A stretch of 64,000 nt of DNA from Algoriphagus algorifonticola (GTDB lineage: Bacteria > Bacteroidota > Bacteroidia > Cytophagales > Cyclobacteriaceae). The notes under the pieces are model-generated. The model had not been told where the DNA came from. It was given only the letters and a program-made list of their open reading frames with translations, and ran no database searches. Where the stretch lies: the NCBI RefSeq assembly GCF_007655305.1, contig NZ_VLOG01000029.1, positions 1-64,000 on the forward strand. Reading direction: 5' to 3'. Below are positions 45,112 to 53,483 of this stretch, in pieces; positions within the stretch are counted from its first letter, which is position 1; each line of letters starts with the position of its first letter. The position numbers and the translations under genes are program-made.

Positions 45112-45825
45112 ATGCTCTCCTATAAAAATACCTCCTACTGGTTATTGATTCCATTTTTTATCACCCTTTTTGGATTTAGTAGGTATTGGCTCGGGTTTAC
45201 TTCAGCTCCTTTAGATTGGCATTTACATGGTTTGTCTGCTTTATCCTGGTATTTAATCCTGATAATTCAGCCTTATTTGATATCTAAGAAGTCATTCCAA
45301 ACTCATCGAAAATTAGGATTTGTAGGCATTTTTATCGCGGGTACGGTTTTTATTTCTGCTGTAAGCGTAATCTCCGGAAACATGGATATCAACCAAGGTC
45401 CTCGGGTTGCAGTCAAATACAGCACCTCCTTTGCGGAGTTAATCACCATGTTGGGCTTTGCATTTTCCGTATTAGCAGCTGTTTTTTCTGTGAAAAAACC
45501 TGATGTCCATGCTGCCTGGATGATATCAACCGTCTTTTGGGTAATGCCCCCGGCTACCACAAGATTGATGTTTTTGGTACTGATAGGAATTTATCAAAGT
45601 CCGGAAAATCTGCCTTTGTCTCCTTTTATACTAAATGGAATAAATATCGGGGTACTTTTAGGAATAATTATTCTTTTGATTGTCAGGTATAAGAAGAAAA
45701 AACTAGCTTTTTCAATTCCCTATGTTGTCGTTGGTATTTTTACACTTCTTCGATTATTGATAATTTTTGGTTTAAAAGACTCCAAATGGGTAGAATCCTT
45801 TATCAAAGGAATTTTTGAAAATTAG
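45112..45825 (+). CDS. DUF2306-like multi-pass membrane protein
   Basis: A 237-residue protein with about seven transmembrane helices. 'HLHGLSALSWYLILIIQPYLI', 'THRKLGFVGIF' and 'HAAWMIST' place conserved histidines at membrane edges in the pattern of DUF2306-type proteins. No function is known, though the paired His suggest haem or metal binding. Its stop codon overlaps that of the opposing alpha/beta-hydrolase gene (shared TTAG). Confidence 0.7.
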   Translation: MLSYKNTSYWLLIPFFITLFGFSRYWLGFTSAPLDWHLHGLSALSWYLILIIQPYLISKKSFQTHRKLGFVGIFIAGTVFISAVSVISGNMDINQGPRVAVKYSTSFAELITMLGFAFSVLAAVFSVKKPDVHAAWMISTVFWVMPPATTRLMFLVLIGIYQSPENLPLSPFILNGINIGVLLGIIILLIVRYKKKKLAFSIPYVVVGIFTLLRLLIIFGLKDSKWVESFIKGIFEN

Positions 45826-48236
45826 TTTTCCAATCTCGGCATCAATCCAACCTGATCCAATACCACTACTCCAGCTTCCGATTGATCGAAAATAAAGTGG
45901 ATTTCCTGAAGTTTCGCAGGGTCAAATAAGGGATTTTTTGAACCAAATTTATTCAAGTCAAATTGATAAAACTGAAATATACTTTCTGTCTCATCTTTTT
46001 CGTCCAAAAACTGGATTTTCAATACTCGAGATTTGATCAATCGCTGCAATGGAGAATAATCACTCAAAAGAAACCTGATTTTTTCTCCTTCGTTATCTAC
46101 CAATTCAATATTGAAATCCAATGGCTGAAGCGGTTTCTCATCATCCTTTTCTTCTTCCTCGTCCTCATCTGCTAGATCAGTTTCTTCACTGTTTTCTTCA
46201 GCATTCTGATTTTCATTGTTAGACTCATTTTTCACCCATTTTCCAGAGCTTTTAGGATTGGAACTCTCATCTGATTCTGCCAATGAGAAAATCAAAACAG
46301 AGCTGGAATCCGGACGGAAGCTGTTTTGATCCAAAATCAAAGAATAAACCGAAAGTACAGAGTCAGGAAGTATAGGCTTTTCCGTGCCTTCCCATTCCAA
46401 AGTATCCTGACCAAATTCTTCATAGTTCCAGCCTAAAAACACTGCTCTGGTGCCCTTCAGGCCATATTTAGGGATAACTTCTCCTTCTCTCCAAACGCTT
46501 AGATTTTTACCAACAGCTTGCCTTCCCTTTGTGAGGGTCTTTATGTCATAATCCTCATCATAGCCAGCCCAAAATCGACTCCTTGAATCTTCAAATTGGC
46601 TTAAATAAATACTTTCAGGCAACCAGTTTCTTCCCTTTCTAGCATCTGCAAAAAGTGGTAAATATTCCATTTTTTGATTCAGGGTAGTTTCTAAAAAAGC
46701 AGATATAAACACCTCAGCTACCCGCTCCTGATCTTTTACATCCATCAATTGCTTCTTATTCAAGATGCCTGAAAAAGTAGCCAGAATATCGTTGTCTCCC
46801 CAGCTGCTGTTGAACTGTCCATGATTGGCTCCCGAAATATAAATGCCTGCTTTAAATCGATAAGCCGAATCCGTAAACGAAATGCGCTCATATTGTTTGG
46901 CTCCATCGAAGGACTCTACATCTGCATCTTGGGCTCCGTGAATTCCCAAGTAGCTCACATTTTCAAACTTGGTCAAGCTGCTACCAGGTTTGTATTGCCC
47001 ATCCACAGGAGCTATTGCGACAATGGATTGGATATTGAAATGATAGTTCAGTCTGATACTGGCATCATCAGGATAGTAGTCTAGCTGATTTAACATAGCA
47101 GCATGGCCTACTGCCTCGCCGCCCCGTGAATGCCCGATCAAGGCCAACTTATCTAAATCTACTTTTTGATATAGCTCATGCTGAGGATCTGTGGACCAAT
47201 CCTTCCATTGTCTTAGATGCTCAAGTAAGATCCACCCTCTTGCATCATTTTCTTTATCCAATCCCTTAGGAAAGTCGGACCAGGAACCGTTCAAAAAATT
47301 TTCATCAACAGATACCAAAATAAAACCTCGGGAGGCCAATAATTCCCCTAAATAATCATAGCCTGGATCAGAAAAATCTTGCATGGGATGATTACCATGT
47401 ACTACCAATACCAACGGAAATGGACCTTTTCCTTCGGGCATCCAAACTCTTCCGTTGAGTGGTAATTCTCTATAATCAAAACCCCAATAATGTGTTCGGT
47501 ACTTACCAGAAATTCCCTCCCAATTGTCCAAAAAGGCCGTTCCATCTACGGATTGAGTTTGATAGCTCACCCCTTCTCCAAATTCTTCTCTTCTAATATC
47601 CTTTCCTGACCCATAAGTGAAAAAATTAATCCCATATTTTCCTTTTTCGGCTGGAGAAGGAGCTTGGATGACTTGGATATTATCTTCTGCGAGCTTCCCG
47701 GCATTGATAATCGGTTTCATCTCCAAACCACGGATACTCAGGAAATAAATAAATGCAATTGCTCCCGCTAAACCCACAATAGTGCCCAAAAAAACGACCA
47801 CTTTCTTGGGAGTACTAAGTTTGGGAAAATAACCTTTTTTCAAACTCGCCAATCCAGCTCCCAAAAGAGCGAAAATTAGGATTAAGAATAATAGAATCCT
47901 CTCATCGCCCAGTCTTGTAACTAGCAGCAGGGGTACAGCAATGAAAAGTCCAACTCTGAATAGGCGGGGAAGTTCATTCCATTTTTTAAGCAACCAGTTT
48001 GATAGAAAAGCAGCTAAGGTGGCAGCTAAAATGATCACTAAACCCAGTAATAAGATCCAAGGATCCCTGAAATTTAAAACCATCCCGACTGTTTCTATCA
48101 GGAAAAAAATCAGTGACCCGGAGATCAATCCAATCCCTGCTCCCTTAAATGCATGAGCACCGGGGCTTACTTTTTTAAGTTGTTTAAGTATCCAGTCTTT
48201 AACAATTAGAAAAATGGCTTTGATTTTAGCTAGCAT
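45822..48236 (-). CDS. Membrane-anchored alpha/beta hydrolase with acidic linker and C-terminal domain
   Basis: An 804-residue fusion. Residues about 25-185 hold five transmembrane helices. An alpha/beta-hydrolase domain follows (about 250-560): 'LVLVVHGNHPMQDF' is the oxyanion strand, Ser370 in 'GHSRGGEA' is the nucleophile, and 'SGANHGQFNSSWG' probably holds the His. The fold resembles chlorophyllase and PET-hydrolase-like enzymes. A very acidic linker (about 680-710, runs of Glu and Asp) leads to a last beta-rich segment. The catalytic part should face the periplasm. The substrate is unknown, with an ester or lipid likely. Confidence 0.8.
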   Translation of the reverse strand: MLAKIKAIFLIVKDWILKQLKKVSPGAHAFKGAGIGLISGSLIFFLIETVGMVLNFRDPWILLLGLVIILAATLAAFLSNWLLKKWNELPRLFRVGLFIAVPLLLVTRLGDERILLFLILIFALLGAGLASLKKGYFPKLSTPKKVVVFLGTIVGLAGAIAFIYFLSIRGLEMKPIINAGKLAEDNIQVIQAPSPAEKGKYGINFFTYGSGKDIRREEFGEGVSYQTQSVDGTAFLDNWEGISGKYRTHYWGFDYRELPLNGRVWMPEGKGPFPLVLVVHGNHPMQDFSDPGYDYLGELLASRGFILVSVDENFLNGSWSDFPKGLDKENDARGWILLEHLRQWKDWSTDPQHELYQKVDLDKLALIGHSRGGEAVGHAAMLNQLDYYPDDASIRLNYHFNIQSIVAIAPVDGQYKPGSSLTKFENVSYLGIHGAQDADVESFDGAKQYERISFTDSAYRFKAGIYISGANHGQFNSSWGDNDILATFSGILNKKQLMDVKDQERVAEVFISAFLETTLNQKMEYLPLFADARKGRNWLPESIYLSQFEDSRSRFWAGYDEDYDIKTLTKGRQAVGKNLSVWREGEVIPKYGLKGTRAVFLGWNYEEFGQDTLEWEGTEKPILPDSVLSVYSLILDQNSFRPDSSSVLIFSLAESDESSNPKSSGKWVKNESNNENQNAEENSEETDLADEDEEEEKDDEKPLQPLDFNIELVDNEGEKIRFLLSDYSPLQRLIKSRVLKIQFLDEKDETESIFQFYQFDLNKFGSKNPLFDPAKLQEIHFIFDQSEAGVVVLDQVGLMPRLEN

Positions 48237-48363
48237 AAGAGGTTAGGGGTTGGTTTAAAATCATTTTCTAAAGGAAGACTCTTTAAGTCTAAGCTATGGA
48301 TGAGAGTTAATTTTGATACTGACTTTAGTAAAATCGACAAGAATTTCAGCATAAATTATACCC

Positions 48364-49707
48364 TTAACCATTAAAAATCAATTTAAAGACTGTTCCTTCT
48401 CCGATTGTAGAACGAACCTGAATATTGCCCTTATGTCTCCTCATAATCTGCTTGGAGAGGGAGAGACCAATGCCCGAACCTTTCTTTTTGGTAGTGAAAA
48501 ATGGAATGAAAATTTTACCTAGGGCTTCTTCTTCTATGCCCTTTCCAGTGTCACAGACCTCTATAATTATTTTTCCAGCCTCATCGATAAAAGCCCTTAG
48601 ACGGATGATTTTCTCATCCGATTCCTCAACTGCCTGTATGGCATTTTGAGTCAAATTGATCATCACCTGCTCGATTTGGGTTTGATCTCCAAATAGAATT
48701 AATTCTTCAGGATCAATTTCTTTGATAAGATGGATTTCACCCGCCTGTATCTGATGGTGAAGTAGGGTTTCCAATTGCTCAAAAAGATTAGAAATTCTGA
48801 TGCTGGAAAATTTTGGAGCTGGGATATGAGCCAAGCTTCTAAAGTCCGAAACAAAGCTGATCAATCCCTCTGAGCGCTTCTCGATGGTAGTGATTCCCAT
48901 CAGGTAATCTTCCAGATCCGAAGGGTTCAATCCCTCATTTTTTTCCAATTGATTTTCCAATTCGCCCTTGAGCGTGCCGGCTAAGGAAGAAATGGGAGCG
49001 ATGGAATTCATGATTTCATGAGTTAGAATCTTGACCAAATTCTGCCATGCTTCCATTTCCTTTTCCTCCAATTCGGATTGGATGTTTTGAAGGGAAACCA
49101 GTTTGAATTTTTCTCCCCGCATCAAAAGTTCAATGACATAAACAGACAGTTGCATGATCCCATCGGGATGAGCGATTTTGATCAATTCACTTCCTCCTGT
49201 TCGCAAACTTTTAATCGCCAGAAAAAGCTCTTTATTGAGGTTTTCTATTTGATCAACGTTTTTAAGCTCATCCACATTCAAAATCCTCTTGGCGGAGGTA
49301 TTCATGATTTGGATTTCTCCATTTTCACCAAAAGTGATCAGGCCTATGCTCAGGTGCTTAAAGACTGAGCGGAAGTATTGATAATTTGCCTCTTTTTCTG
49401 CCTGATCTTCCTTGAGTTTGGCCAAAATCGCATTGAATTCAATGTGAAGGTCATCTGTTTCAGTTCCGTCAAATTTTACCGGATAAACCTGCGAATACTT
49501 ATCCTGCTTAATGTTGTCCAAAAAGGTCCGTACTTTTTTGAATGAACTCTCAGAATATCGAAGTAGAAAAATGATTTGAATAATCACCATAATGATGAAA
49601 AGGGAAATCATGAAGACTCCCCATTCATCAATAATGGTATAGGCTAAAAAAAAGAGTGATCCGGCTAAAAGAGCGATTCGCCCCAGTAAGCCTACTTTAT
49701 AATCCAT
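48364..49707 (-). CDS. NtrY-like sensor histidine kinase
   Basis: A 447-residue protein. Two close N-terminal transmembrane helices (about 8-48) leave almost no periplasmic loop, so it probably senses membrane or cytoplasmic signals. A HAMP-like linker and a PAS domain (about 108-210, 'GLITFGENGEIQIMNTSAKRIL') precede the HisKA box with His230 in 'LTHEIMNSIAPISSLA' and a HATPase domain ('NLTQNAIQAV', 'DTGKGI', 'GSGIGLSLSKQIM'). The start overlaps the NtrC-like regulator gene by 11 bp, so they form one two-component unit. Confidence 0.93.
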   Translation of the reverse strand: MDYKVGLLGRIALLAGSLFFLAYTIIDEWGVFMISLFIIMVIIQIIFLLRYSESSFKKVRTFLDNIKQDKYSQVYPVKFDGTETDDLHIEFNAILAKLKEDQAEKEANYQYFRSVFKHLSIGLITFGENGEIQIMNTSAKRILNVDELKNVDQIENLNKELFLAIKSLRTGGSELIKIAHPDGIMQLSVYVIELLMRGEKFKLVSLQNIQSELEEKEMEAWQNLVKILTHEIMNSIAPISSLAGTLKGELENQLEKNEGLNPSDLEDYLMGITTIEKRSEGLISFVSDFRSLAHIPAPKFSSIRISNLFEQLETLLHHQIQAGEIHLIKEIDPEELILFGDQTQIEQVMINLTQNAIQAVEESDEKIIRLRAFIDEAGKIIIEVCDTGKGIEEEALGKIFIPFFTTKKKGSGIGLSLSKQIMRRHKGNIQVRSTIGEGTVFKLIFNG

Positions 49708-51079
49708 ATTTTTCTAATCGTCTGTACAAAGATGCACGGGTCAAGCCCAGCTCTTTTGCTGCTTTGGAAATATTACCTCCGTTTTTATCAATCGCACGCT
49801 GAATCGTACTTCTTTCCATATCATCCAGATTCAGGGTATTGGAAACTGGAGCTTTTTCTGAAGCAGGTTTGGCAGAAAGGAAGAAGAAGTCTCTTGAGTC
49901 TAATTGATTTCCTTCTGCCATAATGATAGCCCTTTCTATAGCATGCTGAAGTTCCCGAATATTACCAGGCCAAGGATAGCGCTGAAGTAACTCCATAGCA
50001 GAGGAAGTAAAGCTGCTAAACTCCTTTCTATACTTTTGACTGTATTGCTTCAGGAAGTGATTCGCTAATTGTGGTATATCATCCTGTCTTTCTCTCAAAG
50101 GCGGAAGGAAAATTTCTACTGTATTGATTCGATATAGCAAATCCTGTCTGAAAGTATTCTCCATGACCATTTCATGCACATGCATATTGGTAGCACAAAT
50201 GAGACGGATATCAACCGGAATGGCCTTGTTGGTTCCAATTCTAGTCACCTCTCTTTTTTGCAAAACAGTCAATAATTTAGACTGAAGGGGCATGGATAAA
50301 TTCCCGATTTCATCCAGGAAAAGGGTCCCTTTATCCGCAATCTCGAATCTACCTGCTCTATCGTCTTTTGCATCTGTGAATGCACCTCTCTTGTGACCAA
50401 AAAGCTCGGATTCAAACAAGGTTTCTGTGATGGCTCCCATGTCTACTCCGACGAAGATTTCGTCCTTTCTCAGAGATCTTTCATGAATGGCCCTAGCAAT
50501 CAATTCTTTACCGGTACCATTTTCGCCTAAGATCAAGACATTGGCATCTGTTTGTGCTACCTTATCTATGATGGAAAAGATGTTTTTCATCGAAGCACTG
50601 CTCCCGATGATATCTGTGTAAGGTTTTTTGAGGTCGGACTGTAGCTGTTTTTGTTTTTTCTGAAGCTTGTCTACTTCATTATAAGATTCTTTCAACCTAA
50701 CCGCCGCAGAAAGTGTAGCCAAGAGTTTTTCATTTTGCCATGGCTTCAAGATAAAATCCGTAGCACCTTCTTTGAGTGCCTGAACAGCCATTTCCACATC
50801 GCCAAATGCCGTGATTAAAATTACGACAGCTTTTGGGTCTATTTCTTTGATTTGACTCAACCAGAAAAACCCCTCTTTACCAGAGGTGGTATCTTCCCGA
50901 AAATTCATATCCAAAAGGATCACATCGTAATTGTTATTATTGATCAAAAATGGAATTCTTCTCGGATCCTTTTCAATAGTCACTTCCTTTGCATGCTTTT
51001 TCAAAAGCATTTTGGCAGCAAATAATAAGTCCTCGTTATCGTCAATAATTAATATTTTGCCAAGATCTTGATTCTCCAT
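49697..51079 (-). CDS. NtrC-family sigma-54-dependent response regulator
   Basis: A 460-residue protein in three parts: a receiver (1-125, Asp57 in 'VILLDMNF'), an AAA+ domain (about 155-385, Walker A 'GENGTGKE', the sigma-54 contact loop 'GAFTDA', and 'NIRELQHAIERA' at the end), and a Fis-type helix-turn-helix (about 420-460, 'GGNISKAAKELGLTRASLYRRLEKYGL'). It activates sigma-54 promoters when phosphorylated by the co-encoded kinase. The loop reads GAFTDA, not GAFTGA. The targets are not evident. The divergent 197-bp gap to the FKBP gene shows no obvious sigma-54 site. Confidence 0.95.
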   Translation of the reverse strand: MENQDLGKILIIDDNEDLLFAAKMLLKKHAKEVTIEKDPRRIPFLINNNNYDVILLDMNFREDTTSGKEGFFWLSQIKEIDPKAVVILITAFGDVEMAVQALKEGATDFILKPWQNEKLLATLSAAVRLKESYNEVDKLQKKQKQLQSDLKKPYTDIIGSSASMKNIFSIIDKVAQTDANVLILGENGTGKELIARAIHERSLRKDEIFVGVDMGAITETLFESELFGHKRGAFTDAKDDRAGRFEIADKGTLFLDEIGNLSMPLQSKLLTVLQKREVTRIGTNKAIPVDIRLICATNMHVHEMVMENTFRQDLLYRINTVEIFLPPLRERQDDIPQLANHFLKQYSQKYRKEFSSFTSSAMELLQRYPWPGNIRELQHAIERAIIMAEGNQLDSRDFFFLSAKPASEKAPVSNTLNLDDMERSTIQRAIDKNGGNISKAAKELGLTRASLYRRLEKYGL

Positions 51080-51219
51080 GATTGTCTGTTTTGACTAGTA
51101 ATAGGGGAAAATGATGCCAATGCGCTTCTAAGCCTAATTTCAGCATTTTTAATTAAAAAGTGTTCGAAAGTGTACGTATTTATAATGATTTCGGACACTA
51201 TGCTTCGGAACTGTTCGGT

Positions 51220-51250
51220 TTTCCTTCCCCAACTATAATTTGTACCTTTG
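51220..51250 (+). promoter_or_regulatory. Housekeeping promoter of the FKBP gene
   Basis: TACCTTTG (51243-51250) is an exact TAnnTTTG -7 box with TTTC 19 bp upstream as a -33 box. The ATG is 27 bp downstream of it. Confidence 0.65.
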
Positions 51251-51276
51251 TCTTTTAACAAAAACAATAAATTATC

Positions 51277-51702
51277 ATGCAAGCAAAAAAAGGTGACAAT
51301 GTGCAAGTGCACTACACCGGAAAACTAGAAGACGGGAGTGTGTTTGATTCTTCAGTTCAGAGAGAGCCGCTTGGCTTTACTGTAGGTGGAGGACAAATGA
51401 TTCAAGGATTCGATGCGGCTGTTCACGGGATGGCTGTGGGTGATAAAAAAACTGTAACTATTCCTGCCGCTGAAGCTTATGGCGAGCGTAGAGATGATAT
51501 GATGATTGATGTGCCAAAAACTCAGGTGCCTGCTGATATCAAACCGGAAATTGGAATGCAGTTAAGCCTACAGGGGCCTAACGGTCAACCAATGCCAGTG
51601 ATTGTTACTCACGTAGATGAGGAGAAAATCACATTGGACGCGAACCATCAATTGGCTGGAAAAGATTTAATCTTTGATATTGAATTGGTGAAAATCGGAT
51701 AA
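51277..51702 (+). CDS. SlyD-like FKBP-type peptidyl-prolyl isomerase
   Basis: A 141-residue cytoplasmic protein. '[18 protein letters not shown]' and '[41 protein letters not shown]' form the FKBP half. An insert-in-flap domain (about 70-125) and '[17 protein letters not shown]' complete the SlyD arrangement. It catalyses prolyl isomerisation and acts as a chaperone. The long His-rich metal tail of the E. coli protein is absent. It is monocistronic, with its own promoter and terminator. Confidence 0.93.
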   Translation: MQAKKGDNVQVHYTGKLEDGSVFDSSVQREPLGFTVGGGQMIQGFDAAVHGMAVGDKKTVTIPAAEAYGERRDDMMIDVPKTQVPADIKPEIGMQLSLQGPNGQPMPVIVTHVDEEKITLDANHQLAGKDLIFDIELVKIG

Positions 51703-51718
51703 TTATATCCCACCAAAT

Positions 51719-51754
51719 CCAAAAAATCCCCTTAGAATATTTGGGGATTTTTTA
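51719..51754. terminator. Bidirectional intrinsic terminator
   Basis: The stem AAAATCCCC/GGGGATTTT has a 10-11-nt loop bounded by A- and T-runs. It lies between the FKBP gene and the convergent 51752-52576 gene, whose stop it touches. Confidence 0.85.
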
Positions 51755-52576
51755 TTGCCTTTGCTTGAGTTCGTGTGGTACTCGGTAGACTTGAATCCTG
51801 TTTTTATGAGTCAAAGTCATAAATTCTTGTCCAATTTGGATACCTTCAAATTCAGCATTTGGTATTTGAATTGCCGATCTTTTCTCTAAAGTCTGTAGGT
51901 TTAAAGTCCAAATAAATCCCTCTTCCAACCAAAGCAATTGCTCCTGAAAGTAGCAGAGTCTTTCCTGATTTTTTAAATCAAACTTTTTGATAAAATTCCC
52001 TTGATTATCAAAAACGTATACGCCCGAACTGGGAATATTCATGAAAAGGCGATTCTTAAATTCTCTGATTTCGGTGACAGATAAGCTTTCCGAATTGAGA
52101 ATTAGGTTCAAAGGTTGGGAATCAAGTATAGTATTTCTCAGGTAGTCTAATCTCTTTAAGCTAAAATCAGATTCATCCCAAATCCATATGACATTGTTGT
52201 TTCCTAAAGTCGCTGCTTTGGCTAAGGTGACGTTGACTTGCAAAAGTCCATTTTCAGCCAAGGGATTTAAAAACCTATCTAGGATTCTATACTGCTGCAA
52301 GTCTGAAGAAAAGGTGAAAATATTCACAGTCCAAGCAGCTTCGAGTTGATGCAGTTGTCCCTGACGTGGAGGTGAAAAGTAATTTTTTTGTGTTCCTCTC
52401 GAATCAAAAAGGAAAATATCTCCCTGAATATTGCTTGCAAAAATCTGATCCTTGGTATCAAAGGAAACCAAACTCAATTGATTGACTTCCCAATCAGCTA
52501 TCGGGCTGGATAATACTGCCTCCTGAGCAAACAGTCTCAGAGGTAATAGAAAAAAAACTATCCAGCAATATTTCAT
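51752..52576 (-). CDS. Secreted beta-propeller-like protein of unknown function
   Basis: A 274-residue protein with a signal peptide (1-18, ending LFAQ). The mature part is a chain of four-stranded repeats of propeller type ('SFDTKDQIFASNIQGDIFLFDSRGTQ', 'NNVIWIWDESDFSLKRLDYL', 'SGVYVFDNQGNFIKKFDLKNQ'). There are no catalytic motifs and only two cysteines. It is probably a periplasmic or lipid-free binding protein. It lies 53 bp after lpxH on the same strand and may share its transcript. Confidence 0.7.
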   Translation of the reverse strand: MKYCWIVFFLLPLRLFAQEAVLSSPIADWEVNQLSLVSFDTKDQIFASNIQGDIFLFDSRGTQKNYFSPPRQGQLHQLEAAWTVNIFTFSSDLQQYRILDRFLNPLAENGLLQVNVTLAKAATLGNNNVIWIWDESDFSLKRLDYLRNTILDSQPLNLILNSESLSVTEIREFKNRLFMNIPSSGVYVFDNQGNFIKKFDLKNQERLCYFQEQLLWLEEGFIWTLNLQTLEKRSAIQIPNAEFEGIQIGQEFMTLTHKNRIQVYRVPHELKQRQ

Positions 52577-52629
52577 GGCTTACCCTATTTCAATGCAATT
52601 TCAGGAATTTAGCATGCTTTACTCAAAAA

Positions 52630-53418
52630 CTAATATTCTGCAGGGGCTTTGAATTTTTTTAGCTCAGCCTTTCTACCGTCAAACTCAAGATAGGTGAACT
52701 GGCTGACCCATTCTCCTAAGTTGAAATATGTCGCATGATCGCCGACTTCAAGTTCCAAAGGAAGATGCCTATGTCCAAAGATATATAGGTCATGATGCCT
52801 CTTGGATTCTAAGTCTTTACAATATTGCCAAAGCCACTCTTCTTCTCCCAAAAACCTATCTTCCCCTTTTTCAGAATTGGTTATCCTGCTTTTTCCTGAC
52901 CAGGCTTTTGCTAGCTTGATTCCTAAATCTGGATGAATCCATCTAAAGAGCCATTGTGCAACAGGATTGACAAATATCTTTTTTAAGAATTTATATGAAT
53001 GATCTCCCGGTCCCAAACCATCACCATGACCTACCAATAGGGTCTTATCATTGACCATGAGCTCAATGGGGTGATGATAAACGGGGATTCCAAGTTCCTC
53101 CGTGAAATAATCTTTCATCCATAAGTCATGATTCCCGGTAAAGAACAGGATAGGTATTCCAGCTTCTCTCAGTTGTTGGATTTTTGAAATGAAGGGGATA
53201 AAGCCTTTGGGAACGACTTCTTTGTACTCGAACCAAAAATCAAAAATATCACCTACCAGAAAAATAGCAGCAGCATCTGATTGAATGGAATCAAGCCATT
53301 GAATAATCTTTTTTTCACGGCTTTTGCTTGCTTCAGAAGACGGTGCTCCCAAATGAAAATCAGAGGCGAAATAGATTTTTTTCTCTTTTAGGGAAAAATT
53401 CTGCAGATGGGAAAACAT
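52630..53418 (-). CDS. lpxH: UDP-2,3-diacylglucosamine diphosphatase LpxH
   Basis: A 262-residue calcineurin-like enzyme of lipid A synthesis, hydrolysing UDP-2,3-diacylglucosamine to lipid X and UMP at the inner face of the inner membrane. Metal motifs in order are 'ASDFHLGAP', 'VGDIFDFWFEY', 'FTGNHDLWM', 'LVGHGDGLGPGD' and 'FGHRHLPLEL'. The lid between the motifs matches Bacteroidota LpxH proteins. It is the stronger LpxH candidate of the two in this window. It lies downstream of ftsH but is separated from it by a terminator. Confidence 0.88.
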   Translation of the reverse strand: MFSHLQNFSLKEKKIYFASDFHLGAPSSEASKSREKKIIQWLDSIQSDAAAIFLVGDIFDFWFEYKEVVPKGFIPFISKIQQLREAGIPILFFTGNHDLWMKDYFTEELGIPVYHHPIELMVNDKTLLVGHGDGLGPGDHSYKFLKKIFVNPVAQWLFRWIHPDLGIKLAKAWSGKSRITNSEKGEDRFLGEEEWLWQYCKDLESKRHHDLYIFGHRHLPLELEVGDHATYFNLGEWVSQFTYLEFDGRKAELKKFKAPAEY

Positions 53419-53446
53419 TCGGAAAGATAGATTTCAGAAACAAAAA

Positions 53447-53476
53447 TAAAAAGCCCCGTCTAAAACGGGGCTTTTG
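53447..53476. terminator. Intrinsic terminator after ftsH
   Basis: The stem AAAAGCCCCG/CGGGGCTTTT has a 7-nt loop with A- and T-runs on its two sides, 8 bp beyond the ftsH stop. Confidence 0.85.
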
Positions 53477-53483
53477 TTGGAAA

